The notes below the pieces were generated by a model. That model did not search any database. It saw only the letters and a list, made by a program, of their open reading frames with translations, and was not told the origin of the DNA. The position numbers and the translations under genes were made by a program. Positions 36,418 through 49,582 of a DNA stretch of 64,000 nt are shown one piece after another. Source of the stretch: Clostridia bacterium. Lineage in GTDB: Bacteria; Bacillota; Clostridia; Oscillospirales; Acutalibacteraceae. The number at the start of each line of letters is the position of its first letter. Within the stretch, counting starts at the first letter, position 1. The stretch lies in the NCBI GenBank assembly GCA_017537245.1, contig JAFYLD010000051.1, forward strand, positions 1 to 64,000. Reading direction: 5' to 3'.

Positions 36418-37098
36418 TTATTTAACAATATCTTTTATTACTTCACCGGCAATTATTAGCCCCGCTACACTCGGCACAAATGGTACCGAGCCGATTATAT
36501 TATCGGCGTTTGTAATTGGCTCCTCTTTAGAATATACAACCTTTAGTTTTTTGATCCCCTCTTTTTTAAGGCGAGTTCGCATCACCTTTGCTAGTGGACA
36601 AACACTTGTCTTGTAAATATCGGTAACTTCAAACATTTCGGGATGCAGTTTATTGCCCGTACCCATGCTGCTGATAATTTTTGTACCACTCTTACCAGCG
36701 CGTACAATAAGCTCTACCTTTGCGGCAACAGTATCGATAGCGTCAACGATATAATCATATTGCGCAAGGTCAAGCTCGTCAGCATTTTCGGGCAGATAAA
36801 ACGTTTTATGCACGGTAACCACGCAGTCCGGATTTATGTCTAGTATGCGCTCGCGCGCCACGTCAACCTTATACTGACCAATTGTTTTGTGGGTAGCGTA
36901 AAGTTGACGATTTATATTAGTCACGTTAAACGTATCGTTATCTATAAGGTCAATTTTGCCAACCCCTGCGCGAGCAAGAGCCTCGACAGTGTAACTGCCG
37001 ACGCCACCCACACCAAACACCGCTACACGGGTATTTTTTAGTTTTTCTATCGCCGCCTCGCCTAAAACGGCAATAGTTCTTGTATATTGATTTTCCAT
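36418..37098 (-). CDS. tcdA: tRNA threonylcarbamoyladenosine dehydratase (ThiF/E1-like)
   Basis: A 226-residue ThiF/MoeB-fold enzyme that cyclises t6A37 in tRNAs using ATP. The nucleotide loop is GVGGVGSYTVEALARAG, followed by NVTNINRQLYA, the arginine finger region, and CPLAKVMRTRLKKEG near residue 165, typical of TcdA. It starts 12 bases after the beta-galactosidase stop. MoeB-like alternatives lack that last segment. Confidence 0.9.
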   Translation of the reverse strand: MENQYTRTIAVLGEAAIEKLKNTRVAVFGVGGVGSYTVEALARAGVGKIDLIDNDTFNVTNINRQLYATHKTIGQYKVDVARERILDINPDCVVTVHKTFYLPENADELDLAQYDYIVDAIDTVAAKVELIVRAGKSGTKIISSMGTGNKLHPEMFEVTDIYKTSVCPLAKVMRTRLKKEGIKKLKVVYSKEEPITNADNIIGSVPFVPSVAGLIIAGEVIKDIVK

Positions 37099-37110
37099 AA
37101 ATTTTAGCCT

Positions 37111-41075
<3,965 letters not shown>

Positions 41076-41145
41076 CTGCCTTTCGCTAAAAATTATACAT
41101 AGTTATTATATATAATAATAAAGTATTTTTCAAGCAAAAATAAAA

Positions 41146-41173
41146 AAAGGACAACCTTTTTTGGTTGTCCTTT
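41146..41173 (-). terminator. Terminator after the phosphoglucomutase gene
   Basis: Minus strand: stem AAAGGACAACC / GGTTGTCCTTT, six-base loop, then a run of T. Confidence 0.82.
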
Positions 41174-41185
41174 AAAATTTATAAT

Positions 41186-42895
41186 TTAGAATCCCAAAAG
41201 CTTTGTGCCGGCAATTTCTAGCTTTTCACGCTTAGCAATTGCACTTTCGTTTGTATCGCCTACCGCGCTAATATAAAGCTTGATCTTAGGCTCTGTACCA
41301 GATGGACGAACGATAAGTGAACTGCCATCTTCTAGGTAGAAGCACAATACGTTAGATTTTGGTAAATCGATATTAGTAATCTTGCCGCTAGCTATATCAA
41401 GGCTTTCTGCTTTGTTAAGATTGTCAAAACGAGCAACCTTTAATCCGTCAACCTCGCTTGGTGGATTGATAGCAAGACGCTCCATAATATCGGCAATCTG
41501 CTTCATACCTGCTTGACCCTCGCAAGTAAAGCTCTTCTGTGAGCAGTAGTAGTAACCGTACTTATCATAAAGCTCGGAAAGAACCTCTACAAGGTTTTTA
41601 CCAACCGACTTATAGTAAGCCACCATTTCACAAATAAGCATTGCGGCAACAACTGCGTCCTTATCACGAACGTAACCGCCTGCGAGGTAACCGTAGCTTT
41701 CCTCAAAGCCAAAGATATATCTGTCGGTTTCGCCTGCAGCTTCCAAGAGACCGATTTGCTCACCAATAAACTTAAAGCCTGTAAGCACGTCGCGAAGCTC
41801 GCAACCGTAATCTTCCGCAACTTTTAAGCAAACGTCGGTAGTAACAATAGTCTTAACCGCAACAGGATTTTGTGGCAACGTACCGCAAGCTTTTCTACCC
41901 TTTAGGATATATTCAAGCAACAAAGCGCCAACCTCGTTACCGGTAAATAGACGATACTCGTCACCGTTTGGCACCGCAATACCTACACGGTCAGCGTCTG
42001 GGTCGGTAGCAAGTAGCAAGTCTGGTTTTACCGTTTCTGCAAGTTTTAAAGCGCACTCAAACGCCTGACGAATTTCAGGGTTTGGATAAGGCGCTGTTGG
42101 GAAATTGCCGTTTGGCAATTCTTGTTCGGGAACAACTGTTACGTTGGTCGCGCCAATTTTAGAAAGAATTGCGCGAACAGGCTTATTACCCGAGCCGTGA
42201 AGTGGTGTGTAAACAACGTTGAGTTTAGACATATCAATATCCGTATAAACACGTTGTTTTTGTACGTTTTGAAGATATGCCTCAATTACGTCGTCACCAA
42301 TATATTCAACCTTGCCTTCAGCTAAAGCCGCGTCAAAATCAACACGCTTTACACCGTCAAAAATATCAACGCTATTCATAACAGAAAGCACGTAATCAGC
42401 CGCCTCAAGACCTAGTTGACAACCATCGTTACCATAAGCCTTATAGCCGTTGTACTTTGATGGGTTGTGGCTAGCAGTTACAACAATACCAGCGTCGCAA
42501 CCTAGATGGCGCACCGCGAAAGATAGCATAGGAGTAGGCATAAGTTCTTTGTAGATATATACCTTAATGCCGTTTGCCGCCAAAATAGCTGCCGCATCGC
42601 GAGCGAAAACGTCTGATTTAATACGGCTGTCATAAGCTATTGCAACCTTGCCGTTTTTGGTAACAGAGTTTACGTAGTCTGCAAGACCCTGTGTTGCCTT
42701 GCCAACTGTATAAACGTTCATACGATTAGTACCCGCTCCTATAACACCGCGAAGACCGCCTGTACCAAATTCAAGGTCTTTATAGAATGCGTCGCTTATA
42801 GCCTCATCATTACCTTCAATGCTTTTAAGTTCAGCTACCAAGTCAGGATCGATAGTTGCCTTTTCGCACCAAAGTTTGTATTGTTCATTAACCAT
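41186..42895 (-). CDS. Phosphoglucomutase/phosphomannomutase
   Basis: A 569-residue alpha-D-phosphohexomutase that interconverts hexose 1- and 6-phosphates. The phosphoserine is Ser142 in VVTASHNPSKYNG; the metal loop is DPDADRVG, the sugar loop GFEESYGY, and the phosphate loop RPSGTEPKIK. The start is ATG 42895 with GGAGG eight bases upstream; the frame runs on upstream but without a ribosome site. Its length fits the PgcA type used for UDP-glucose and mannose metabolism. Confidence 0.93.
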   Translation of the reverse strand: MVNEQYKLWCEKATIDPDLVAELKSIEGNDEAISDAFYKDLEFGTGGLRGVIGAGTNRMNVYTVGKATQGLADYVNSVTKNGKVAIAYDSRIKSDVFARDAAAILAANGIKVYIYKELMPTPMLSFAVRHLGCDAGIVVTASHNPSKYNGYKAYGNDGCQLGLEAADYVLSVMNSVDIFDGVKRVDFDAALAEGKVEYIGDDVIEAYLQNVQKQRVYTDIDMSKLNVVYTPLHGSGNKPVRAILSKIGATNVTVVPEQELPNGNFPTAPYPNPEIRQAFECALKLAETVKPDLLLATDPDADRVGIAVPNGDEYRLFTGNEVGALLLEYILKGRKACGTLPQNPVAVKTIVTTDVCLKVAEDYGCELRDVLTGFKFIGEQIGLLEAAGETDRYIFGFEESYGYLAGGYVRDKDAVVAAMLICEMVAYYKSVGKNLVEVLSELYDKYGYYYCSQKSFTCEGQAGMKQIADIMERLAINPPSEVDGLKVARFDNLNKAESLDIASGKITNIDLPKSNVLCFYLEDGSSLIVRPSGTEPKIKLYISAVGDTNESAIAKREKLEIAGTKLLGF

Positions 42896-42987
42896 TGCCA
42901 AAACCTCCCTAAATTTATACACTTTAATTTTATAATTATTTAAAGCAGTTGTCAACCAAAATTTAAAGAGAGGTTTCGACAAATTAA

Positions 42988-43341
42988 TTAACTAAACGTT
43001 CCAAGTCCAAAACTGACCGAGAGCGCCTTGTCCACGCGGTTCATAGCGCCCGCGTCAACGGCACCCATTTTCTCCTTTAAGCGTTGTTTGTCTATTGTGC
43101 GCACCTGCTCTAACAGTACGACACTATCTTTACTAAGTCCGCAACACTCGGCGCTTATATCGATATGAGTAGGTAGTTTGCTTTTTTCGTGTTGACTTGT
43201 AATCGCCGCCGCTATAACGGTTGGGCTATATCTGTTACCTACGTCGTTTTGAACTATAAGCACCGGTCGCATACCGCCCTGTTCCGAACCGATTACGGGA
43301 CTTAAATCGGCATAGTATATTTCTCCTCGTTTTATATTCAT
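42988..43341 (-). CDS. ndoA: MazF/PemK-family endoribonuclease toxin
   Basis: A 117-residue sequence-specific mRNA interferase. Family marks: [28 protein letters not shown], and [12 protein letters not shown]. No MazE/EndoAI antitoxin gene is found in the 180 bases upstream or elsewhere nearby. Firmicute ndoA usually follows its antitoxin, so this copy appears solitary or its partner is remote. It may be co-transcribed with the phosphoglucomutase gene 92 bases downstream. Confidence 0.9.
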   Translation of the reverse strand: MNIKRGEIYYADLSPVIGSEQGGMRPVLIVQNDVGNRYSPTVIAAAITSQHEKSKLPTHIDISAECCGLSKDSVVLLEQVRTIDKQRLKEKMGAVDAGAMNRVDKALSVSFGLGTFS

Positions 43342-43471
43342 TTAAACTTCACACTCCGAAATATTACGTTATTGCATTACTATTTTTACCCCATTCGTAA
43401 AAATATAATCACGGCAAAAATAATTTTGCCTTATTTCAGTTTATGAATTTAAAACGGCTAGTGTTAAAAAC

Positions 43472-43500
43472 AAAAAACGGCGAGGAATTTATCCCCGCCG
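43472..43500 (-). terminator. Terminator after the antiporter gene
   Basis: Minus strand: CGGCGGGG / CCTCGCCG stem with one G-T pair, 7-base loop, then TTTTTTG and more T. Confidence 0.78.
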
Positions 43501-43524
43501 CGCGTTAAAATATTTTTGTTTAGA

Positions 43525-44793
43525 TTATTTATTTCTTTCACTAACCTTGCCTTCAGGGTCAATTTCGCCTGCTTTAAGGAGTGAAATTTTAGTAAGTGCA
43601 GGACCTACGATTTCGTAGACAAGAACTGCAAACAAAGTAATGTTTGCAACGATTAAACCAACGTCGCCTAGTTCTTTAGCCTTCATTGCCATACCGAGCG
43701 CAACACCCGCTTGTGGGAACAAAGTAATACCCAAATACTTAACAATGTTGTTATCACATTTAGCTATTCTTGAACTAATGCCCGCGCCATAGTATTTACC
43801 GATACAACGAGAAACAATATAGATAAGACCGATTGCTACAATTGTTATATCCTTGAATATTGCAAGTTCTAATTCTGCACCGGAAATTACAAAGAACAAG
43901 ATAAATAGTGGCGCAGTCCAACGGTCGAGTCGATCCATAAGGTTTTCAGAGAAATCACACATATTGCAGAACACAGTACCTAGCATCATGCAAACTAGAA
44001 GTGATGAAAACGCTACGTGAATTCCATCGCCAACAGGAATTGTAAAACTTATCTTTGAAAGGCCAACTGTTGCCAAAACAAACGCAACCGACATTGCAAG
44101 ACGTTTTGAACGAGAGTGGAAAAATCTTTCGCAATATGTAAAGATAGCACCCATAACAAAGCCCAAAAGAAGTGACATTACAACCTCTGCAACCGGCTCA
44201 ACAAGAACAGAAATAATATCAACCGAACCTGCGCTTACAGCCTTTGCCACACCAAAAGATATCGCAAAAAGAACTAGACCTACCGCGTCATCAAGCGCAA
44301 CTACAGGCAAAAGTACGTCGGTAACAGGACCCTTTGCTTTGTACTGACGTACAACCATAAGTGTCGCTGCAGGAGCAGTAGCAGATGCAACCGCACCCAA
44401 AACGATAGCAGCCTCTAGTGGGAATTGTTCAGGAATTAAGAAATGCAAACCAATAAGCACTGCATCTACCACAATGGTAGTAAATACTGCTTGGAAAATA
44501 CCAATAATTGTTGCTTGTTTACCAATCTTTTTAAGTTGAGCCAAACGGAACTCGTTACCAATCGCAAACGCGATAAAGCCAAGAGCAACGTCGCTTAAAA
44601 GGCTAAATGATTGCACGTTTTCGTGATTAACAAAACCTAAGCCCTCTACACCCAAAGCGCCAAGCGCATAAGGTCCTATAAGCACGCCCGCTACCAAATA
44701 TGCGGTTACTGCAGGAAGTTTTAACTTCTTTGCAACACGTGAAAGCATAAGACCGGCAAAAATTGCTACTGATAAAGTCAATAATAACTCCAC
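43525..44793 (-). CDS. Cation:proton antiporter (CPA/Kef type)
   Basis: A 422-residue membrane transporter with about 12 hydrophobic segments. The N-terminal LKLPAVTAYLVAGVLIGPYA and the ion-site pair in VALDDAVGLVLFA are typical of CPA family exchangers of Na or K for protons. It lacks the C-terminal RCK/TrkA domain of full Kef proteins. The start is a GTG at 44793, seven bases after AGAAGG. It is divergent from the beta-mannosidase gene. Confidence 0.88.
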   Translation of the reverse strand: MELLLTLSVAIFAGLMLSRVAKKLKLPAVTAYLVAGVLIGPYALGALGVEGLGFVNHENVQSFSLLSDVALGFIAFAIGNEFRLAQLKKIGKQATIIGIFQAVFTTIVVDAVLIGLHFLIPEQFPLEAAIVLGAVASATAPAATLMVVRQYKAKGPVTDVLLPVVALDDAVGLVLFAISFGVAKAVSAGSVDIISVLVEPVAEVVMSLLLGFVMGAIFTYCERFFHSRSKRLAMSVAFVLATVGLSKISFTIPVGDGIHVAFSSLLVCMMLGTVFCNMCDFSENLMDRLDRWTAPLFILFFVISGAELELAIFKDITIVAIGLIYIVSRCIGKYYGAGISSRIAKCDNNIVKYLGITLFPQAGVALGMAMKAKELGDVGLIVANITLFAVLVYEIVGPALTKISLLKAGEIDPEGKVSERNK

Positions 44794-44918
44794 AAAAATA
44801 CCTTCTTTATTCTAAAAAATTTCGTACGGGGGTAAGTATAGCACAACGCATTTATAAAAACAAGTTAAATTTTACACAAATTTGCGAATATTTTACACTC
44901 TTTTTTCGATAATTTATA

Positions 44919-44947
44919 TTGAAATGTAACAAATTTGTTAGTATAAT
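44919..44947 (+). promoter_or_regulatory. Promoter with embedded operator-like palindrome before the beta-mannosidase gene
   Basis: TTGAAA (44919-44924), 17-base spacer, TATAAT (44942-44947). A perfect 14-base palindrome TAACAAATTTGTTA (44927-44940) fills the spacer. Confidence 0.6.
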
Positions 44948-45004
44948 TCAAATAGAGTATTTATATTCTTTTAAAATAGTAAAATAGCGCGAAGGAGTCT
45001 TACT

Positions 45005-47446
45005 ATGAATAAAATATCATTAAACGGCGAATGGGTACTAAAAAACCCACTTACAAACGCTACCTATAAAGCAACCGTACCGGGTGACGTGCACAACGAC
45101 CTTTTAAATGCGACGGTTATTCCCGACCCATATTATTCTGACAATGCCAACACTTGCGGTTGGGTTGCCGAACAGGATTGGATTTATGAAAAGAAGTTTG
45201 AAATCACCGAAGATATGCTTCAAAACAAGTTAAATCTTGTATTCGACGGTATCGACACTTTTTCAGAAATTTATGTAAACGGCACAAAAATCGCCGACAC
45301 AAATAATATGTTCTTGCGCTATGCGCTTAAGATTAACGATTACGTAACGATTGGTGAAAACACCGTTACCGTAAAACTACTATCAATTCGTCAAAAGGCT
45401 GCCGAATATCCAAAAGAAGGATATTTTGGTTGCTTTGACGTGCAACGTATTTTTATTCGTAAGGCTCAATGCCATTTCTCTTGGGACTGGGCGCCTAACT
45501 TCCCTGCTATGGGTATTTGGTTAGACGTGCGTCTTGAGGTTTTACCGGGTAACGAAATTTCACACGTTATCATTAAGCCAGAGCTTGACGGTAGAGCCGC
45601 TATAATAGTTCATTTGGGCAAAGACCTAAATCCTTGGGACGTTGGCGGTAAATTCCTTCGCGTAAAGGTTTGGGACGATGAAACGTCTATCGAAAAAACA
45701 GTTCCCGTTGCAGGTTACAAAACCATTTGCAATTTCTTTGTAGATAACGTAAAACTCTGGTGGCCAAAGTCTTTGGGCGAGCCACACCTATATAATTACG
45801 AAGTAACCCTCATAGAAAACGAAAAAGAAAACCACACAAAATCCGGTCACTTTGGTTTCCGTACGGTAGAGCACGACCAGTCACCTGCCGATACTCAAAA
45901 ATTCTATTGCAAGTTTAAGATTAACGGCAAAGAAATATTCCTAAAAGGCGCAAACTGGGTGCCACTAGACATTATGACCGGTTGCATCACCGAAGAAAAA
46001 TATCGCAAAGCAATCTCAATGGCGCACGAAGCACACTTTAACTGCTTGCGCGTTTGGGGCGGCGGTATCTACGAAAAAGAGATTTTCTACGATATTTGCG
46101 ACCAAACCGGTATGCTCGTATGGCAAGACTTCCAATTTGCTTGCGCCGATATTCCCGACGATTACGCCGGCTTTACCGAGCAGGTTATTGAAGAGGTAGA
46201 ATACCAAATTTCAAGACTACAAACACGTCCTAGCTTTTTTGTAGCAACAGGCGGTAACGAAAAAACCGGTACTGCAGGTCAGCTAAAAAGCCGTGGCGAC
46301 CACTTGGTTTACTACACCATTTGCGGCATGTGTCACCACCTTGACGGCACTCGCCCATATATGCCGTCATCACCATATTCATTTGCCAGTGTTGGTAACG
46401 ATTTAACCTCAGGCGATAGCCACGTAAATAGCTTTGAACCATCTATCGGTAAAGGTCGTTTTAAAGAATTCCGTGATATTTTGGCCGAAAAGCAGGCTCC
46501 TATGGCATCTGAAATCGCTATTCAAGGCGCTTGCCGCGTTGAGGCACTTAAAAAATACATACCACAAGATAGTCTATGGCCTGTAAACGAGATTTATAAT
46601 CTTCACTATACACGTAACCCTTATGATGGTTTTGGTGGTATTCCTTTTGTAGAAAAGCAGATAACCGCCGCTAATGAAGCGTTTGGCGAATGTGACTGCC
46701 TTACCACGTACGTTAAACACTCTATGGCGCTACACAGCGAATACGTACGCGCCGACAGTGAATTTCACCGTTCACGCAAAGGCGACTGCGGTGGCGCAAT
46801 GTTCTGGATGTGCTCTGATATTTGGCCTAGCGGCACTTGGGCGCTACTTGACTACTATATGATTCCAAAAGCATCATATTACGCTGCAAAGCGCTCATAT
46901 AAACCAGTCACTCCAATTATTACCAAGCACAAAGACGGTACTTTTGCATTTGTTGTAAACGATACTTTAAGCGACGTAAACGGTACTTTGACAGTTCGTT
47001 GCGTTGACGTTTTGGGTAACGTATATAATGAAAAATCCGTTGATATTACCGCTTGTGCAAACGCATCTACAAAGGCTCTTTGCATTGACGATATTATCGA
47101 ATACGGTACCAACCGCATACTTATAGCCGAACTTAACGCAAATGGTGAAAGCACAAAAACCTTCTTCTTCCCCGATTTGTGGAAAGACGTAGAGTGGGTT
47201 GACCCTAAACTAGAGGTATCTATCGAACGCAAGTGTGAAAAGTGCGCTACTGTTACTATTACCGCTACTGCGGCTTATGCTCGTATGGTAAATATTTTGG
47301 TTCCCGAGTTTGGCGGCACTTATATGTCAGACAACTTCTTCGATATGGAAAAGGGCGAAACACGCGTAATCGAAGTTAAGGCAGACGCTCCATTTGCTAC
47401 CGAAGATATCGCAGTTAAGACTTGGCTTGACGAATGGGACAGATAA
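45005..47446 (+). CDS. Beta-mannosidase, GH2 (copy 1)
   Basis: An 813-residue cytoplasmic glycosidase that removes terminal beta-mannose. The N-terminal PGDVHNDLL and CGWVAEQDWIYEKKF, the central RVWGGGIYE and the acid/base Glu419 in ATGGNEKTG are typical of GH2 beta-mannosidases; the nucleophile is Glu503 in MASEIAIQG. The second mannosidase in this window has the more usual SEFGVQS around the nucleophile, so this copy is diverged. AAGGAG precedes ATG. A HAD phosphatase gene follows after ten bases. Confidence 0.9.
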   Translation: MNKISLNGEWVLKNPLTNATYKATVPGDVHNDLLNATVIPDPYYSDNANTCGWVAEQDWIYEKKFEITEDMLQNKLNLVFDGIDTFSEIYVNGTKIADTNNMFLRYALKINDYVTIGENTVTVKLLSIRQKAAEYPKEGYFGCFDVQRIFIRKAQCHFSWDWAPNFPAMGIWLDVRLEVLPGNEISHVIIKPELDGRAAIIVHLGKDLNPWDVGGKFLRVKVWDDETSIEKTVPVAGYKTICNFFVDNVKLWWPKSLGEPHLYNYEVTLIENEKENHTKSGHFGFRTVEHDQSPADTQKFYCKFKINGKEIFLKGANWVPLDIMTGCITEEKYRKAISMAHEAHFNCLRVWGGGIYEKEIFYDICDQTGMLVWQDFQFACADIPDDYAGFTEQVIEEVEYQISRLQTRPSFFVATGGNEKTGTAGQLKSRGDHLVYYTICGMCHHLDGTRPYMPSSPYSFASVGNDLTSGDSHVNSFEPSIGKGRFKEFRDILAEKQAPMASEIAIQGACRVEALKKYIPQDSLWPVNEIYNLHYTRNPYDGFGGIPFVEKQITAANEAFGECDCLTTYVKHSMALHSEYVRADSEFHRSRKGDCGGAMFWMCSDIWPSGTWALLDYYMIPKASYYAAKRSYKPVTPIITKHKDGTFAFVVNDTLSDVNGTLTVRCVDVLGNVYNEKSVDITACANASTKALCIDDIIEYGTNRILIAELNANGESTKTFFFPDLWKDVEWVDPKLEVSIERKCEKCATVTITATAAYARMVNILVPEFGGTYMSDNFFDMEKGETRVIEVKADAPFATEDIAVKTWLDEWDR

Positions 47447-47456
47447 GGTGAAAAAT

Positions 47457-48440
47457 ATGTATATAAACGGTATTGGCACTTTAAACGCCGATGAACAAAA
47501 ATGCCTAATCGAGCTTGAAAGTAGCGAAAACAATCTTTTCACTAGCGGCAAAGACGGCGTTTGCGGCATTTACTCTACGCTAGATAAAAAACTACAACTT
47601 ATAGAATACGCCGACAAAACTTTAACCTACGTTAAATCTTCGGCAGGTCATCCCGCAATTTACGAGCTTAAAAAACCCGAGTTTAAAGCGCCCGCCCAGG
47701 CAGTGCTTATGGACCTTGACGGCACTAGCGTACATAGTGAGAGCTTTTGGATTTGGATTATCGAGCAAGTTACCGCTTGGATGAGAAATGACAAAAACTT
47801 TCGTTTTGAAACCAAAGATTTACCACACGTTTCGGGTTATTCGGTAAGTGAGCATCTTTCATACTGTATTAAAAAATACTCTCCTACCACTCCGCTAGCG
47901 GACGCGGTAAACAAGTATTTTGAAATAACCGAGTACGAAATGAACGAAATCATGCAAGGGCGCGGTAAGCCGGGCGCATTTACCCCGGCGCCAAATCTAA
48001 AAGAGTTTTTATATACTCTTAAAGAAAACGGCGTAAAAATTGGTCTTGTAACCTCGGGGCTTTATCAAAAGGCTTGGCCCGAGATACTAAACGCTTTTCA
48101 AACACTTGGTATGGGCGATCCTGTCGATTTTTACGATGCTATCATCACCGCAGGTACTGCTATACGAAAAGGTCAGTCAGGCACTTTAGGCGAGATTGAG
48201 GCAAAACCTCACCCATGGCTCTATGCCGAAACAGCTATGGCGCTAGGCATTACCGACAAAAGTCGTATCATCGGCATCGAGGACTCGGCAGCCGGCGTTA
48301 TGTCGATTCGTCTTGCGGGATTTGCAGCGCTCGGTGTTGCGGGCGGCAACCTAAATCAAAGCGGTATGCTCCCATTCCTTTATGACAAACAAGAAAATGA
48401 CGGTCTGATGTCACTGCTCCCCAAAATTTTAGGAAAATAA
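47457..48440 (+). CDS. HAD-superfamily phosphatase/phosphomutase with extra N-terminal domain
   Basis: A 327-residue protein. Residues 76-327 are a HAD enzyme of the beta-phosphoglucomutase group: MDLDGTSVHSE (motif I), LVTSGLY (II), KPHPWLY (III) and GIEDSAAGVMS (IV). Residues 1-75 are an added small domain I do not recognise. ATG 47457 has AAGGTG seven bases upstream and lies ten bases after the mannosidase, so the two are co-expressed. It may act on a phosphorylated sugar from mannoside breakdown; the substrate is not known. Confidence 0.83.
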   Translation: MYINGIGTLNADEQKCLIELESSENNLFTSGKDGVCGIYSTLDKKLQLIEYADKTLTYVKSSAGHPAIYELKKPEFKAPAQAVLMDLDGTSVHSESFWIWIIEQVTAWMRNDKNFRFETKDLPHVSGYSVSEHLSYCIKKYSPTTPLADAVNKYFEITEYEMNEIMQGRGKPGAFTPAPNLKEFLYTLKENGVKIGLVTSGLYQKAWPEILNAFQTLGMGDPVDFYDAIITAGTAIRKGQSGTLGEIEAKPHPWLYAETAMALGITDKSRIIGIEDSAAGVMSIRLAGFAALGVAGGNLNQSGMLPFLYDKQENDGLMSLLPKILGK

Positions 48441-48446
48441 ATACTA

Positions 48447-48471
48447 AACCCCGTGGTTAAACCACGGGGTT
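48447..48471. terminator. Bidirectional terminator
   Basis: Perfect stem AACCCCGTGGT / ACCACGGGGTT with a three-base loop, then CATTTTTT; between convergent genes. Confidence 0.88.
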
Positions 48472-48477
48472 CATTTT

Positions 48478-49443
48478 TTAAATATATTTTGCAATTTGTT
48501 TTAACTGCTTTCTCGAAACTACACCTAGCTTACCATAAATGTTTTTGTTGTGGTATTTAAGGGTATTTTCTTTTATATTCATTTCTTCAAGCACCTCTTT
48601 GGTAGATTTGCCATCTACATAAAGGTCATAAATGAGTTTTTCAGTTTGAGTGAGTTCTGAAAGGCCTTGTCTGTAAAGCTCTATCGTTTGTTGTGAAAAT
48701 TCGGGCTTTTCGCCATCCGCTACTTCCTCTACACCCGATTTAAGCAAAAATTCCTCGCGCGCTGCGTCAATGCGCTTTTCTGTCTCTTGAATAACAACGT
48801 AAACGCCTATCAAAAACAACTCGGTAATTATATATGAAACAGCCAAAAATTCAAACTCAACGTCAATAAACTGCTCAAGCAACCACACACAAATATTAAC
48901 AAACACCGAACCGAGCAGCATTATCGCCTGAATACCCGAATCAATCTTCTTTTTGGCAGTTGCGTATATAGCAGTTATTATCATGGTTGCAAAATAGCCT
49001 ATCAAATAAAACATATAAAGCTTGTGCCAAGGTCCATATTCCTTATCAAGAACCGATACACCTTCTACCTTGATAAGCGTAACACTCTTATAATATATGT
49101 CGCTATAGCCTGGACTTGCCGCAACCAAAAATACTGCCACACCCAAGCACACAAGCGGCATCCACAACCATTTGGGATGCTTTAGCTTTGTAGCGTTTAG
49201 TATTATCAAAAGCATAGATACCGGTAAAAAGACTGAACCCAAATATGCTATTCTGTTTGCGAGCAATGCCTCGCCAAGAGTAGTCGATATTGATAACACA
49301 AAGTACCCTACGTTTACCACGCAAATACTTGCAAACAACACAAAAAACCACAAGTATTTTTGGCCTATAACCTTTGAATATGTCACAAGCATTAAAAGCG
49401 AGCATAACGCCGCCGCAATATATATAGCCGATATAGCCACCAT
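48478..49443 (-). CDS. Membrane-bound LuxR-type transcriptional regulator with 7TM sensor
   Basis: A 321-residue one-component regulator. Seven hydrophobic helices (about 1-225) resemble the N-terminal 7TM domain of some histidine kinases; a short linker leads to a LuxR/GerE helix-turn-helix (TQTEKLIYDLYVDGKSTKEV, then NTLKYHNKNIYGKLGV) at 260-318. There is no receiver or kinase domain. Four CCCACAC boxes lie just upstream, between it and the surface-protein genes, so self-regulation and control of those genes is likely. GGGAGAG precedes ATG 49443. Confidence 0.83.
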   Translation of the reverse strand: MVAISAIYIAAALCSLLMLVTYSKVIGQKYLWFFVLFASICVVNVGYFVLSISTTLGEALLANRIAYLGSVFLPVSMLLIILNATKLKHPKWLWMPLVCLGVAVFLVAASPGYSDIYYKSVTLIKVEGVSVLDKEYGPWHKLYMFYLIGYFATMIITAIYATAKKKIDSGIQAIMLLGSVFVNICVWLLEQFIDVEFEFLAVSYIITELFLIGVYVVIQETEKRIDAAREEFLLKSGVEEVADGEKPEFSQQTIELYRQGLSELTQTEKLIYDLYVDGKSTKEVLEEMNIKENTLKYHNKNIYGKLGVVSRKQLKQIAKYI

Positions 49444-49466
49444 TAATCTCTCCCTCTTTTATAAAT

Positions 49467-49538
49467 CCCACACTTTTTCCCACACTTTTATGAAAAAATT
49501 TTAAATTTCCCACACTTTTTATTTCGCACCGTGTGGGG
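49467..49538. promoter_or_regulatory. Cluster of CCCACAC boxes
   Basis: CCCACACTTTTT at 49467-49478, CCCACACTTTTA at 49479-49490, CCCACACTTTTT at 49509-49520, and an inverted GTGTGGGG at 49531-49538. The first two are exact 12-base tandem units. Only intergenic sequence is affected. Likely binding sites of the LuxR-type regulator. Confidence 0.6.
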
Positions 49539-49564
49539 ACATTCGTGTATATGTTATTTATAAT
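49536..49564 (+). promoter_or_regulatory. Possible promoter of the surface-protein gene
   Basis: GGGACA (49536-49541), 17-base spacer, TATAAT (49559-49564). The weak -35 box overlaps the inverted CCCACAC box, as expected of an activator- or repressor-controlled promoter. Confidence 0.4.
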
Positions 49565-49582
49565 TGTAATTGCAAGTAGTTG

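Noticed and set aside
49467..49538. CCCACAC repeats as a small CRISPR array.
   Set aside because: Units are 12 bases with no regular spacers and no cas genes are nearby; operator sites fit better.
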